From assembly GCA_910585095.1 (NCBI GenBank), contig CAJUBU010000008.1:67535-131534 (forward strand): a DNA stretch of 64,000 nucleotides, given 5' to 3'. Position numbers and translations under genes: made by a program. Shown piece after piece: positions 8,657 through 16,759 of this stretch (the stretch's first letter is position 1; every line of letters starts with the position of its first letter). Source of the DNA: an uncultured Lachnospira sp. (GTDB taxonomy: Bacteria > Bacillota > Clostridia > Lachnospirales > Lachnospiraceae). The notes beneath the pieces were generated by a model. It worked only from the letters and a program-made list of their open reading frames with translations, did no database searches and was not told the DNA's origin.

Positions 8657-10642
8657 ATGGCGCATAATATCCATTTTAAAAGTTATTGTTGGTCTGTTGG
8701 GACAACAAGTTATCGAACTGATAATTTTAATATGAATATTGAAAGGCAGCTTGCTTTGATGAAAGAATTTAGAGAACTGCCCCAAAACTGCAATCAAGTA
8801 TGGACAGGAAATAATGCGTTTCAAAAACAGTATTATGATTTTTTAAAATCAAAAAATTTTGTGACAGGCGATGCAAAAAGACCTGATAAAGATGCCAGAG
8901 AAAAAACATCAGGGCTTCGTGATATAGGGCTGATGGACGATGAGAGAAGGATTACACCAGCGGGCAATAAACTGCTTCAAATAGCGGCTTCGCACAATTA
9001 TAAATCGGATAATTTATTAGAAATACCAAGTGATAGTTTTGTCTATTTTAAACAGTTATTAAAGACATGCAATGATGTAGACGGCAAAAAGGTAAGACCA
9101 TTTTTGGTATTTTTGTATGTTGTAAATAAGTTGAACTATTTGACTTATGATGAATTTACCTACTTGCTGCCATTGTGTGTTGATAGGACAACGACCGATA
9201 AAATTATTGCATGTATTCTTGATTCGCGTAAAGGTAGCACCAATTATGAGCAAATTATTATATCGGTATTGTTCGATATGGATAATTATAAGGAGGCGCT
9301 GCATTTATTGCAGACACAGCCTTTGTCTGAAGAGTTAATTTGTGATATAGGCATCAACCGCAAAAGCTCAAAATATGATAAACCGTACTATCAACTATAT
9401 TTGATTTTGTTAAAGATTGTATTTTATAAAGAAGAGGCTGCTCTGAAATTATATGAAGCGACAAAAAAATTGACAAACAGTAAAGTTGGCGGAAACTGGC
9501 GAAAATATTTTTTTAGCAGTCTTGTAAGAAGTGTTATTGTAAAAAAAGGGCGCAAGGTATTGCAGAATGTTCCAATATTAATGGCAGAAGATATGGAAAC
9601 GTTTAATGATGAGTTTTTTAAGATAATGCACTTATTTAAGGCAAAAGCTACACTGTCCGATTACTTTGATTTAAATAGAAGATATTTTAAAATAACCGAT
9701 ATGGTTCTCTTTGAGGATAATAAAGTACAGCTTGATATGCTGCCGCGATGTTATATAGAAGATATTGCAGATAACTTGATTGAATTTGCTTTTTTAGAAA
9801 GTCCTTTACTGAATGAAGATGTCCCACTTGAAGCAATCGCAACTTGTTTTGAGATAAAGGAAGATGTACTTTATAAAAAATTAAGCTGGCTGTTTGGTAT
9901 TGCTATTACTGATAAAACAGGGGCAAAAAAGGTTATTCAAGATGAGCGTTATGTACGATTGAATAAGCTTATTGACGAAAGATTTTCAACCAATACACTT
10001 ATAAGTTTATTTACATACTTTGAAAATAGAGAAGATAATAGTATTAGAGCATTAGTGACTGATAATGCAGATATACCTACCATATTTGAGTATGTGTTAG
10101 GAATTGCATGGTATGTTATCAGCGGGCGCAAGGGAAAGGTTTTAGAGTATATGAATCTTTCGCTGGAAGCGGATTTGCTTCCTAAGACACATGCTGGCGG
10201 TGGGGAAGCAGATATTGTGTGGAAGTATGATAGACAGCAGGGTTATCCAGCACATACATTGCTTATCGAGGCAACGCTTGCCGATGGCAGTAATCAGCGC
10301 AGAATGGAAATGGAACCTGTCTCAAGGCATCTGGGTGAATATTGCTTAACAAATCCAGATAATGAGGCTTATTGTATATTTATTACAACCAATCTTAACA
10401 ATAATGTAATTTCAGATTTTAGGGCAAGAAAATATATGGAATATTATAATCATTCAGGGACGGCATTTATTACAGGAATGAAAATACTACCATTACAGAC
10501 ATCTGAGTTGAAGGATATATTGCGGTTGGAAATTCGTTATCCACAGATATATCAATTATTGGACAGTGCGTATCATAGCGGTGGCGCGCCAAAAGAATGG
10601 TATGAAAAGTGTATTGTGAAAGGGATTTTGGAAATGTCATAA
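8657..10642 (+). CDS. AlwI-family Type IIS restriction endonuclease
   Basis: A 661-residue protein that most resembles the AlwI family of Type IIS restriction enzymes, which cut at a fixed distance from an asymmetric site. The N-terminal region (WSVGTTSYRTDNFN, then a WTGNNAFQKQYYDFLK stretch) and the C-terminal region with GGGEADIVW, the LIEATL strand near residue 535 and EMEPVSRHLGEY are typical. The Asp of EADIVW and the Glu of IEATL are the probable PD-(D/E)xK catalytic residues. The ATG at 8657 follows a GAGGGA site; a TTG at 8624 would add 11 unlike residues. Its pairing with the double methyltransferase upstream is what an asymmetric-site system requires. Some members of this group nick only one strand, so a nickase is possible. 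Confidence 0.8.
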   Translation: MAHNIHFKSYCWSVGTTSYRTDNFNMNIERQLALMKEFRELPQNCNQVWTGNNAFQKQYYDFLKSKNFVTGDAKRPDKDAREKTSGLRDIGLMDDERRITPAGNKLLQIAASHNYKSDNLLEIPSDSFVYFKQLLKTCNDVDGKKVRPFLVFLYVVNKLNYLTYDEFTYLLPLCVDRTTTDKIIACILDSRKGSTNYEQIIISVLFDMDNYKEALHLLQTQPLSEELICDIGINRKSSKYDKPYYQLYLILLKIVFYKEEAALKLYEATKKLTNSKVGGNWRKYFFSSLVRSVIVKKGRKVLQNVPILMAEDMETFNDEFFKIMHLFKAKATLSDYFDLNRRYFKITDMVLFEDNKVQLDMLPRCYIEDIADNLIEFAFLESPLLNEDVPLEAIATCFEIKEDVLYKKLSWLFGIAITDKTGAKKVIQDERYVRLNKLIDERFSTNTLISLFTYFENREDNSIRALVTDNADIPTIFEYVLGIAWYVISGRKGKVLEYMNLSLEADLLPKTHAGGGEADIVWKYDRQQGYPAHTLLIEATLADGSNQRRMEMEPVSRHLGEYCLTNPDNEAYCIFITTNLNNNVISDFRARKYMEYYNHSGTAFITGMKILPLQTSELKDILRLEIRYPQIYQLLDSAYHSGGAPKEWYEKCIVKGILEMS

Positions 10643-10718
10643 TACTGATAAAATGTATAAAAATATTATGATGAAGAACAAATTATGTAAGAAAAATAAA
10701 ATATGAAGGGCAAAATAT

Positions 10719-12123
10719 ATGATAAAAAAACATAATGTGATAAAGAAAATTTCTTGTATTTTAGCTGCAAGTATTATATGCAGCACATCGCTAATGTTGG
10801 GATATGGCTTTGAGCCTGTAGTAAATAGTGAGAGTAGCCAAAGTGAAACACAAGAATATATTGCTTTAGGAACATGAACATGTGAAAATGGGATTATAGT
10901 AGAATTAGCGGATAATATACTTACAATCAGCGGCAGTGGCATACCAGGAAAAGATGTGACAGAAGTTATTGCAAAAACGATATGTAAAAAAAGCGGTAAA
11001 ATGTATTATTGGTGATGGAATTGTTCAAATACCAGATAGTATGTTTGAAAGTTGCAGTGGTTTGTCGGAAATAGATATTCCTGATAGTGTGACAAGTATA
11101 GGCAAATCTGCCTTTTTTAGAAACAGTGGATTGATAAATGTAGACATTCCCGATAGTGTGATAGATGTAGGTAGTCTTGCATTTTCAGATTGTACTCATT
11201 TAAAAAATATTAAATTATCAAATAATATGGTACAAATAAAACCACAACTGTTTGAAGGATGCTATAGTTTAAGTAATGTAACAATTCCAAATAGTGTGAA
11301 AAGTATAGGATATTGTGCATTTGAAAATTGTATTAGTTTAAATAATATAACAATCCCAAATAGTGTAACAAAAATAGAATTTGCTGCATTTTATAATTGT
11401 AGTAGTTTAAACAGTATAATCATACCGGATAGTGTAGAAAAAATAGAGTTTGCTGCATTTTATAATTGTAGTGGTTTAAGTAATATAACAATCCCAGACA
11501 GTGTGATAAGTATAGAACATTCTGCATTTTATAATTGCAGTAGTTTGAACAATATAATAATACCAAAAAATATTACAAATATAGAACAATATACATTTTA
11601 TAATTGTAGTAGTTTAAATAACATAACCATTCCAGAAGGAGTAATAAGTATAGGAGATGTTGCATTTTATGGATGTGATAGTTTAAACAATATAATCATT
11701 CCAAAAAGCGTGGTCAATATAGGACAGAACATTTTTAACTATTGCAAAAATCTTAAAAATGTTACCAATAATTCTTCTATAAAATGTGAACTTGGTTCTA
11801 TCAATATATATGGTAAAGGCAAATGGTATCTTGATAATACTGATACCATTGTCACTGAAATTTCCAACGGACAAACAGCAGTATATAGAAATCCTAATGA
11901 AGGTGGTACAGTTGGTGGTTTTAAGTATGGAGATATTAATTCAGATGGAATAATTGATGTATCAGATGGAGTGATTTTAAAAAAGCATCTTGCAGGTATG
12001 AAAGAATTGAATATTAATATGGAAACTAGCGATGTCAATGCTGATGGTGAAATTAATATACAAGATGCAATAATATTATTAAAACATCTTGCTGGTATAA
12101 ATGTAATATTAGGAAAACAGTAA
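10719..12123 (+). pseudogene. Broken BspA-like leucine-rich-repeat surface protein with dockerin
   Basis: The gene starts at the ATG at 10719 behind a GAAGGG site and encodes a signal peptide, then meets an in-frame TGA at 10875-10877 in a place where the family normally has Trp (GTW-TCENG...LTISGSG). A second lesion, a single-base frameshift within about 10960-10985 and probably in an A-run at 10972-10976, moves the rest to another frame. That frame stays open to 12123 and encodes about ten 23-residue BspA-type leucine-rich repeats, a short Cys-rich spacer, and a C-terminal type I dockerin with two calcium-loop repeats (GDINSDGIIDVSD and SDVNADGEINIQD). The downstream frame could only start at a poor TTG at 10969. 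In bacteria with cohesins, dockerins plug proteins into surface complexes. Two independent lesions make this a pseudogene unless one is a sequencing error. Confidence 0.85.
11040..11740 (+). repeat. Tandem 69-bp coding repeats (BspA-type LRR)
   Basis: About ten tandem units of 69 bp, each encoding 23 residues of the form NCSSLNNITIP-x-SV-x-x-I-x-x-x-AFY. The units between roughly 11320 and 11720 are the most alike at DNA level, which suggests recent duplication or gene conversion and could allow repeat-number change by recombination. Confidence 0.85.
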
Positions 12124-12196
12124 AAAAAATTAATATAAAATAATATGTTAATAAGGCTGATATTAGTGTGTCCGTTTTATTAATTAGATATGTATG

Positions 12197-12222
12197 GGCA
12201 GGAGCATAGATTTTCTCCTGCC
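12197..12222. terminator. GC-rich hairpin between convergent genes
   Basis: An 8-bp perfect stem (12197-12204 with 12215-12222, GGCAGGAG/CTCCTGCC) around a 10-base loop lies between the 3' ends of the LRR pseudogene and the acyltransferase gene. No clear T-run follows on either strand, so its role as a terminator is a guess from position. Confidence 0.35.
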
Positions 12223-12292
12223 ATGCTTATATTTAGGCGGTTTGACATTTGGTACGCTGTTCATATTCCCGTTCCATTTCCTATATTTCTTC

Positions 12293-13501
12293 CTATGTTG
12301 GAATATTCATAATCCCAACATAAGTATTGTGATATGAAATTGTCATTCTCTCATTAACGGTTGAAACTCCAATTATGTTATGGGAATAGGAAACCGCAGG
12401 GGGAACAAAAATAATATTTTTAATTTTATAATTTCCATAAGAAGTAGGTATGTCAATTACTGTCAAGTTACTGATACCTAAATCTTTTTTGTTTTTTCCG
12501 AAGTAGCCCAAGATTTTTGCAGTTTTTTTTGCTAAGCGTTCACAGCAAGAATTATATGTATTCAACAATACGGCGTCTATCAATGTCATAGGTAGCCTAG
12601 CAAGAAATTGTAATACAAATACCTTATACCGCTTTAATTTCTTTGTTATTCTTTTATGAACTTGTACTGCATTTTCAGCAAAAGTTTTTTCTACATTATA
12701 CTTATAATTAATGCTAATACCAGAAGTAAGGTTTGACATAGTTTCGTTTTTATCTTGCCGTATGCTGACAGGTATTCCTACTTTACACAGGTATGGATAT
12801 TTTTGCAAAAACAGCGTTACAATATAACTATTGACGGAACAGCCAATTTGCTTTGCATCGTCTTTTATTTTTTGTGTTTCCCGAACAGACAAAGTTTCGT
12901 ATTGTATATCAGATGAAACTGATTTCCAATATTTCTTGTGTAAATCATAATAATCCTGCCATGTAAAAAAATGGTTGTTCCATTTATGTTTACAATAGTG
13001 GGCATATAATTTTGCAATTACAGACAACCCTTCTTGCGACAAATTTCTTTTAAGTAAAGTAAGAGGTTTGTAGGTAAGAGAAATACCTGATAAAGCATTC
13101 ATGATATCCTTGACAAAATAGATTATGGATTTACCATCGCCCACTAAATGATGAGCCATAATTATAATCTGTGTTTTATCCTCAGATGGTATGATAAAAA
13201 CTCTAACTAATTCTCCTTTATCAATCTCGAACGGAATTTTTTCATTTTGATTCACAAGCTCTATCCAGTTCTCATTTTCATTTTTAATCTCTATTTTACA
13301 GTTTGATACAGGAATTTTTTCATAATATGCAAAACCATGTTCTAACACAATTTTTGACATCGTAGCCTCGTTTGCTTCAAATGCTTGTTTTATAGCGGTA
13401 GACAGCTTATGCGAACATACTTTTCCTGCTATTTCAACACATATCGTAATATAAACATTAGGCTCAAAGAGATTCGAGCGTTCCGTTACAATTTCATTCA
13501 T
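12293..13501 (-). CDS. Condensation-fold acyltransferase (HHxxxDG family)
   Basis: A 402-residue protein with the motif HHLVGDG near residue 117, the catalytic HHxxxDG signature of the chloramphenicol acetyltransferase/condensation-domain superfamily. Proteins of this size without carrier domains act as stand-alone acyltransferases (PapA-, WS/DGAT- or alcohol acetyltransferase-like) that make esters or amides from acyl-CoA or acyl-carrier donors. A SIRQDK segment near residue 241 and a late beta-rich segment fit the second half of the fold. It starts nine bases after the short-chain dehydrogenase gene, so the two are co-transcribed and may act on the same lipid or secondary metabolite. The frame downstream of the TAG continues as coding-like sequence through a second TAG to a TAA at 12233, suggesting C-terminal shortening. 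The substrate is unknown. Confidence 0.7.
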   Translation of the reverse strand: MNEIVTERSNLFEPNVYITICVEIAGKVCSHKLSTAIKQAFEANEATMSKIVLEHGFAYYEKIPVSNCKIEIKNENENWIELVNQNEKIPFEIDKGELVRVFIIPSEDKTQIIIMAHHLVGDGKSIIYFVKDIMNALSGISLTYKPLTLLKRNLSQEGLSVIAKLYAHYCKHKWNNHFFTWQDYYDLHKKYWKSVSSDIQYETLSVRETQKIKDDAKQIGCSVNSYIVTLFLQKYPYLCKVGIPVSIRQDKNETMSNLTSGISINYKYNVEKTFAENAVQVHKRITKKLKRYKVFVLQFLARLPMTLIDAVLLNTYNSCCERLAKKTAKILGYFGKNKKDLGISNLTVIDIPTSYGNYKIKNIIFVPPAVSYSHNIIGVSTVNERMTISYHNTYVGIMNIPT

Positions 13502-13510
13502 TTTCTACCC

Positions 13511-14272
13511 TCATAGATATTTTCTGATACCATACAGCCAAACTTTCATGGTTAATTTCTGTGGTAATAGCTTTACATTTAAATGTTGGCATTTTACATA
13601 GAGTGAACAGATAGACATATCCCTGCCTTTTTTTGCATCCTTCAATGCCCTTTTAACCACTTTTTCGGGAGTGACAATTCCAGGAAAATGCACCTTTTTA
13701 CCATCAATCTCTTTTGACAGCATTGCTGTGTCCACCCAGCTTGGGCAAACAGCCGTTACTGTAATTCCAGATGGCTTCAGCTCTGCGTTTAAAGCACGGG
13801 AGTAACTTCGTTCAAAAGCTTTTGTAGCAGCATACAAATTGATATATGGTACAGGTTGAAATGCAGAAGCAGAAGAAATATTCAATATCTTTGCTCCCTT
13901 TTCCATAAACGGAATGCAGATATTGATAAGCTTGGCAGGTGATTTACAATTTAGGTCAATCGTCTGATTGATTTCCGAAATAGAAAACTTTGCCGATGGA
14001 GCCATTTTTGCTATTCCTGCATTATTCACTAACCATAAGATAGATATGGTTTGTTCTTTTAATAAATCTGAAATAGATAATATATCTGTGTCCTCTGTTA
14101 AGTCTTTGCATATAGGAACGATTTTTTCCCCATATTCTTTTTTCAGAGCAAGAAGCCGTTGTTGATTTCTGCCAATAACCCATATTTCATCAAGCGTTTC
14201 TTTCATAAGTTCACAGACAAATATCTGTCCTATGCCTCCAGACGCACCTGTTATAATTGCTATTTTTTTCAT
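13511..14272 (-). CDS. Short-chain dehydrogenase/reductase
   Basis: A 253-residue classical SDR. It shows the nucleotide-binding TGASGGIG at residues 8-15, the NNAG motif near residue 88, and the catalytic Ser (ISSAS near 134) with YAATK near 148, so all active residues are present. A basic C-terminal tail (LPQKLTMKVWLYGIRKYL) may associate with membranes, as in some lipid-acting SDRs. The start has a GGGGGA ribosome binding site. It lies between the TetR gene and the acyltransferase gene on one strand, so the probable job is to reduce or oxidise the metabolite the acyltransferase handles. The substrate cannot be told from sequence. Confidence 0.85.
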   Translation of the reverse strand: MKKIAIITGASGGIGQIFVCELMKETLDEIWVIGRNQQRLLALKKEYGEKIVPICKDLTEDTDILSISDLLKEQTISILWLVNNAGIAKMAPSAKFSISEINQTIDLNCKSPAKLINICIPFMEKGAKILNISSASAFQPVPYINLYAATKAFERSYSRALNAELKPSGITVTAVCPSWVDTAMLSKEIDGKKVHFPGIVTPEKVVKRALKDAKKGRDMSICSLYVKCQHLNVKLLPQKLTMKVWLYGIRKYL

Positions 14273-14285
14273 AAAAATCCCCCAT

Positions 14286-14366
14286 TCCGAAGCGTAGCAT
14301 AGAAATTGCGCAATAGAAAAAACTGCTAAAGCAGTGGCGTAGGCGATTTCTATTGTCGCATCAAAC
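14286..14366. repeat. Imperfect inverted repeat between TetR and SDR genes
   Basis: This spacer holds several nested pairings: ATAGAAAT near 14300 with ATTTCTAT near 14350, the palindrome ATTGCGCAAT, and a small CTGCT-AA-AGCAG hairpin. It is richer in GC than its flanks and lies inside the operon, so it may attenuate or process the mRNA, or be a small inserted palindrome. Confidence 0.35.
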
Positions 14367-14416
14367 CCTATTTGTGAAAAATAAGTGCATCAGCATTATT
14401 TTTCACACTAACTCCT

Positions 14417-15019
14417 TTATGCTTCATCTTTTAATAAAATACGGGCTAAATCTTTCTCAGAAATTAGTTCGTATTTCGTTGTGAATAACTTTCTAAGGGA
14501 ATAAAGGTAAACAACGCCCCAGAAATAATCGGCTAATTTCATTGGCATACCATCCACAACACTTCCTTCTTTTTGTCCTTGAATAATTATCTTTTCAGTA
14601 ATTTGATACAATTTTGATTGATAGATAGTTTCATCAGAAACAAATCCCTTTTTTTCAAGTGTCATCTGCGTATTCAACGCAACTTTGGCTGCATAAGTTT
14701 CATCCTGTATAAGATTAGTCATTATGCTTTGGGAGAGTTTGAGTATCTTTTTTTTGGCTGATATAGGTAAATGTGCAAGAATCTTCAACTCTTTAATATC
14801 TTCATTGTAATTTGTTAAAGTATATATTTCGTTGAATAATTCTTCTTTTGACTTGAAATATACATACAGAGTTCCTTGCCCTATACCAATATGTTTTGCT
14901 AAATCACTTATCTTTGTGCCAGCAAAACCATTCTTAGCAAAATAAAGCATGGAGTCATGCAATATTTTAGAACGAGCTTCTTCACGAATTTCTTGGCATC
15001 TTTCTGGAGACTTCGGCAT
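14417..15019 (-). CDS. TetR-family transcriptional repressor
   Basis: A 200-residue regulator with an N-terminal TetR helix-turn-helix: LYFAKNGFAGTKISDLAKHI near residues 26-45 followed by GIGQGTLYVYFKSKEEL, the family's recognition helix region. The C-terminal helical part would bind the inducer and form the dimer. It has an AGGAGG ribosome binding site. The gene leads the operon with the SDR and acyltransferase, and a perfect 6-6-6 inverted repeat overlaps its transcription start, so it very probably represses its own operon and responds to a substrate or product of the two enzymes, an inference. TetR proteins with such operators often sense fatty-acyl compounds or toxic hydrophobic molecules. 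Confidence 0.9.
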   Translation of the reverse strand: MPKSPERCQEIREEARSKILHDSMLYFAKNGFAGTKISDLAKHIGIGQGTLYVYFKSKEELFNEIYTLTNYNEDIKELKILAHLPISAKKKILKLSQSIMTNLIQDETYAAKVALNTQMTLEKKGFVSDETIYQSKLYQITEKIIIQGQKEGSVVDGMPMKLADYFWGVVYLYSLRKLFTTKYELISEKDLARILLKDEA

Positions 15020-15036
15020 TCTAGTCCTCCTTATTG

Positions 15037-15054
15037 AATGAATATTTGTTCATT
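15037..15054. promoter_or_regulatory. Probable TetR operator
   Basis: An inverted repeat AATGAA-N6-TTCATT lies just downstream of the -10 box of the TetR promoter and upstream of its ribosome binding site, covering the expected transcription start. Its form and place are those of a self-repressing TetR operator. Confidence 0.7.
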
Positions 15055-15058
15055 GATT

Positions 15059-15087
15059 ATTATAATAGCAAAAATACATTTTGTCAA
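15059..15087 (-). promoter_or_regulatory. Promoter of the TetR-SDR-acyltransferase operon
   Basis: On the minus strand, a perfect TTGACA box (15082-15087) and a perfect TATAAT box (15059-15064) are separated by 17 bases. This is a consensus SigA promoter, so the operon would be strongly expressed when the repressor leaves the operator beside it. Confidence 0.85.
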
Positions 15088-15152
15088 TCCATCTGGCTGA
15101 ATGTTTACAAACATATTGCTTTTAACCATCATCTTTATATAAAACATCCCGA

Positions 15153-15186
15153 AAAGAAAAGCGACAGAGCTTTTACCCTCTGTCGC
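15153..15186 (-). terminator. Intrinsic terminator after the TnpV remnant
   Basis: A 9-bp perfect stem (15161-15169 with 15178-15186) with an 8-base loop, followed on the minus strand by a TTTTCTTTT run. It directly follows the TnpV-like reading frame on that strand. Confidence 0.75.
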
Positions 15187-15194
15187 CATACTGC

Positions 15195-15341
15195 CTATGC
15201 GAAAATGATTTCCTTATTCACAGCCTTCATCGCACAAGCTTGTATGGTATTCATTCTTCCTACCCATTCTAAGGTGTTTTCAGCCTTTAGTTGTTCTGTA
15301 TCTTGTGCGTGTTTTATGCGCCTTTTATGTTGCAAAGGCAT
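15195..15341 (-). pseudogene. TnpV-like transposition protein, C-terminal remnant
   Basis: A 48-residue frame ending with EQLKAENTLEWVGRMN and a tail KAVNKEIIFA. This matches, from memory of the family, the C-terminus of TnpV proteins of clostridial mobilizable transposons (pattern LKa-x-dqm-x-WV-x-x-MN-x-I-x-x-x-A-x-E-x-v). The normal N-terminal half is missing, and the first codons run into the structured repeat next to it. It is followed by a good terminator on the same strand. It therefore looks like the relic of a mobile element that once lay beside the TetR operon. A plus-strand frame over the same bases is spurious. Confidence 0.6.
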
Positions 15342-15449
15342 AAGTAGGGACTTGTTTGTGTTAGTGGGGTATAAACTCCCACTGAAAAGCTGTGATAGCA
15401 GCTATAAGGTTATGAGCAAGTAGCGTAGCGGATTGCAAATATCCGCTTA
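15327..15449. repeat. Structured dispersed repeat, copy A
   Basis: About 123 bp that align along their length with 40844-40970. Shared parts in order are: a TAAGT-GGGACTT segment, a hairpin ending CTCCCACTGAAAAG, a GATA-loop hairpin (AGCTGT-GATA-GCAGCT) and a hairpin AGCGGA/TCCGCT within GCAAGTAGCGTAGCGGATTG. Differences between the copies keep the pairing, which points to selection on RNA structure at some time. It may be a decayed right end of an IS200/IS605-type element. Confidence 0.7.
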
Positions 15450-15453
15450 ATTT

Positions 15454-16728
15454 TTAATGCGTTTTTTTATTAACATACTCCGTCTTATATTTTGAATATA
15501 TAATTTTTTGACTATTGTATAAGCTGTAATATCCTGAAAGCAAATATCCAATAGCAATACAGAGCATACAAAATTTGATGCTGTCGCCGCCAAACATTTC
15601 TATTGATAATATCAGTGAAGTGAGAGGACAATTGGTTACTCCACAAAATACAGTCACCATGCCGCAGGCAGCACATAGCCCAATTGGAAGACCAAAAACA
15701 GGACCTAAAAAGCTTCCAAGTGTTGCGCCGACAAATAATGTTGGGACAATCTCACCACCTTTAAATCCACCGCCAAGCGTAATAGCAGTAAATATTATTT
15801 TTAATAAAAAGGCATACCAGATACTTTGCGTTACAAAACTTTTTGCAATAATATCGGTTCCTGCACCAAGATAGTCCAAACTACCACATAGGAAACGCAG
15901 TATAATAACAAAAATGCCTGCTGCTGCTGCTCGTATATATTGGTTTTCTAAATATTTTGAATAGAGTGCATGGGCTTTGTGAAGTGTTATACATAAAATA
16001 ATACTTGCAAGTGCAAAAAGTGCGGACATGAGTATCATTTTTGCGGCATTTCCTAAGGAAAAATTAGGCATGATGCCAATGTCAAAATGTGTTCCAGATA
16101 TTCCAAATATAGAGGAAATACCACTTCCTATAAGTGCTGAAATGGTACATGGAACAAGTGCAGCATAGTACATAATGCCAACGCTGATAACCTCCATTGA
16201 AAAAATGGCAGCAGCGATAGGCGTACCAAAAAGAGCGCCAAAGCATGCACTCATACCACACATAATTAATATTCGAGTGTCTTTTTCATCAAAATCAAAA
16301 AATTTGGCAAGTTCATTGCCAATGGAACCGCCTATTTGAAGAGCAGCGCCTTCACGTCCAGCAGAGCCGCCGCACGCATGTGTCAACAGTGTTGAAATCA
16401 TAATGAGAGGCGCCATTCTTCCAGGTACTTCTTCATTGGACTGAATAGCTGTTATAACTAAATTCGTGCCGCGATTTTTTGCGGCATGGGCAGTATGATA
16501 AATAGCGGTTATCAGTATTCCAGCTATTGGAAGAAGAAAGAGCATCCACCAATGAGTTTGACGAAATTCGGTGACATGTTCAAGAAGAATGTGAAAAATC
16601 GTGCCAATAAAACCGATTACCACACCTGCAAAACAGGAGCAGGCTACCCATTTAAAAAATGTAAATAGAGATAATTTTAATCGTTGTTTTGTAATACGAT
16701 AATGGTCACTTTTAAAAATGGATTTCAT
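15454..16728 (-). CDS. CLC-family anion channel/antiporter, possibly fluoride type
   Basis: A 424-residue, many-span membrane protein of the CLC superfamily. The gating-glutamate motif appears as GSAGREGAALQIGG near residue 121, and the late motif as GGGFKGGEIVPTLFVGATLG near residue 316. Where chloride-type CLCs carry GSGIP, this protein has RGTNLVI near residue 84. The variant first motif and the GFKGGE motif both resemble the CLC-F group, which exports fluoride in exchange for protons; this is an inference. No fluoride riboswitch fits in the 31-base gap to the gene upstream, so it is probably co-transcribed with the CYTH gene. A plain chloride/proton antiporter remains possible. Confidence 0.85.
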   Translation of the reverse strand: MKSIFKSDHYRITKQRLKLSLFTFFKWVACSCFAGVVIGFIGTIFHILLEHVTEFRQTHWWMLFLLPIAGILITAIYHTAHAAKNRGTNLVITAIQSNEEVPGRMAPLIMISTLLTHACGGSAGREGAALQIGGSIGNELAKFFDFDEKDTRILIMCGMSACFGALFGTPIAAAIFSMEVISVGIMYYAALVPCTISALIGSGISSIFGISGTHFDIGIMPNFSLGNAAKMILMSALFALASIILCITLHKAHALYSKYLENQYIRAAAAGIFVIILRFLCGSLDYLGAGTDIIAKSFVTQSIWYAFLLKIIFTAITLGGGFKGGEIVPTLFVGATLGSFLGPVFGLPIGLCAACGMVTVFCGVTNCPLTSLILSIEMFGGDSIKFCMLCIAIGYLLSGYYSLYNSQKIIYSKYKTEYVNKKTH

Positions 16729-16759
16729 GATTTCATAATGTACCTTTCAAATTTTTCGT

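Noticed and set aside
11040..11740. Regularly spaced repeats that might suggest a CRISPR array
   Set aside because: The 69-bp period is in frame and encodes 23-residue leucine-rich repeats; there are no unique spacers.
15034..15423. A 129-residue plus-strand frame
   Set aside because: It starts at TTG inside the TetR operator, runs antisense to the TnpV remnant and ends in the structured repeat; its composition (Cys/Phe/Ser-rich) is not protein-like and it has no ribosome binding site.
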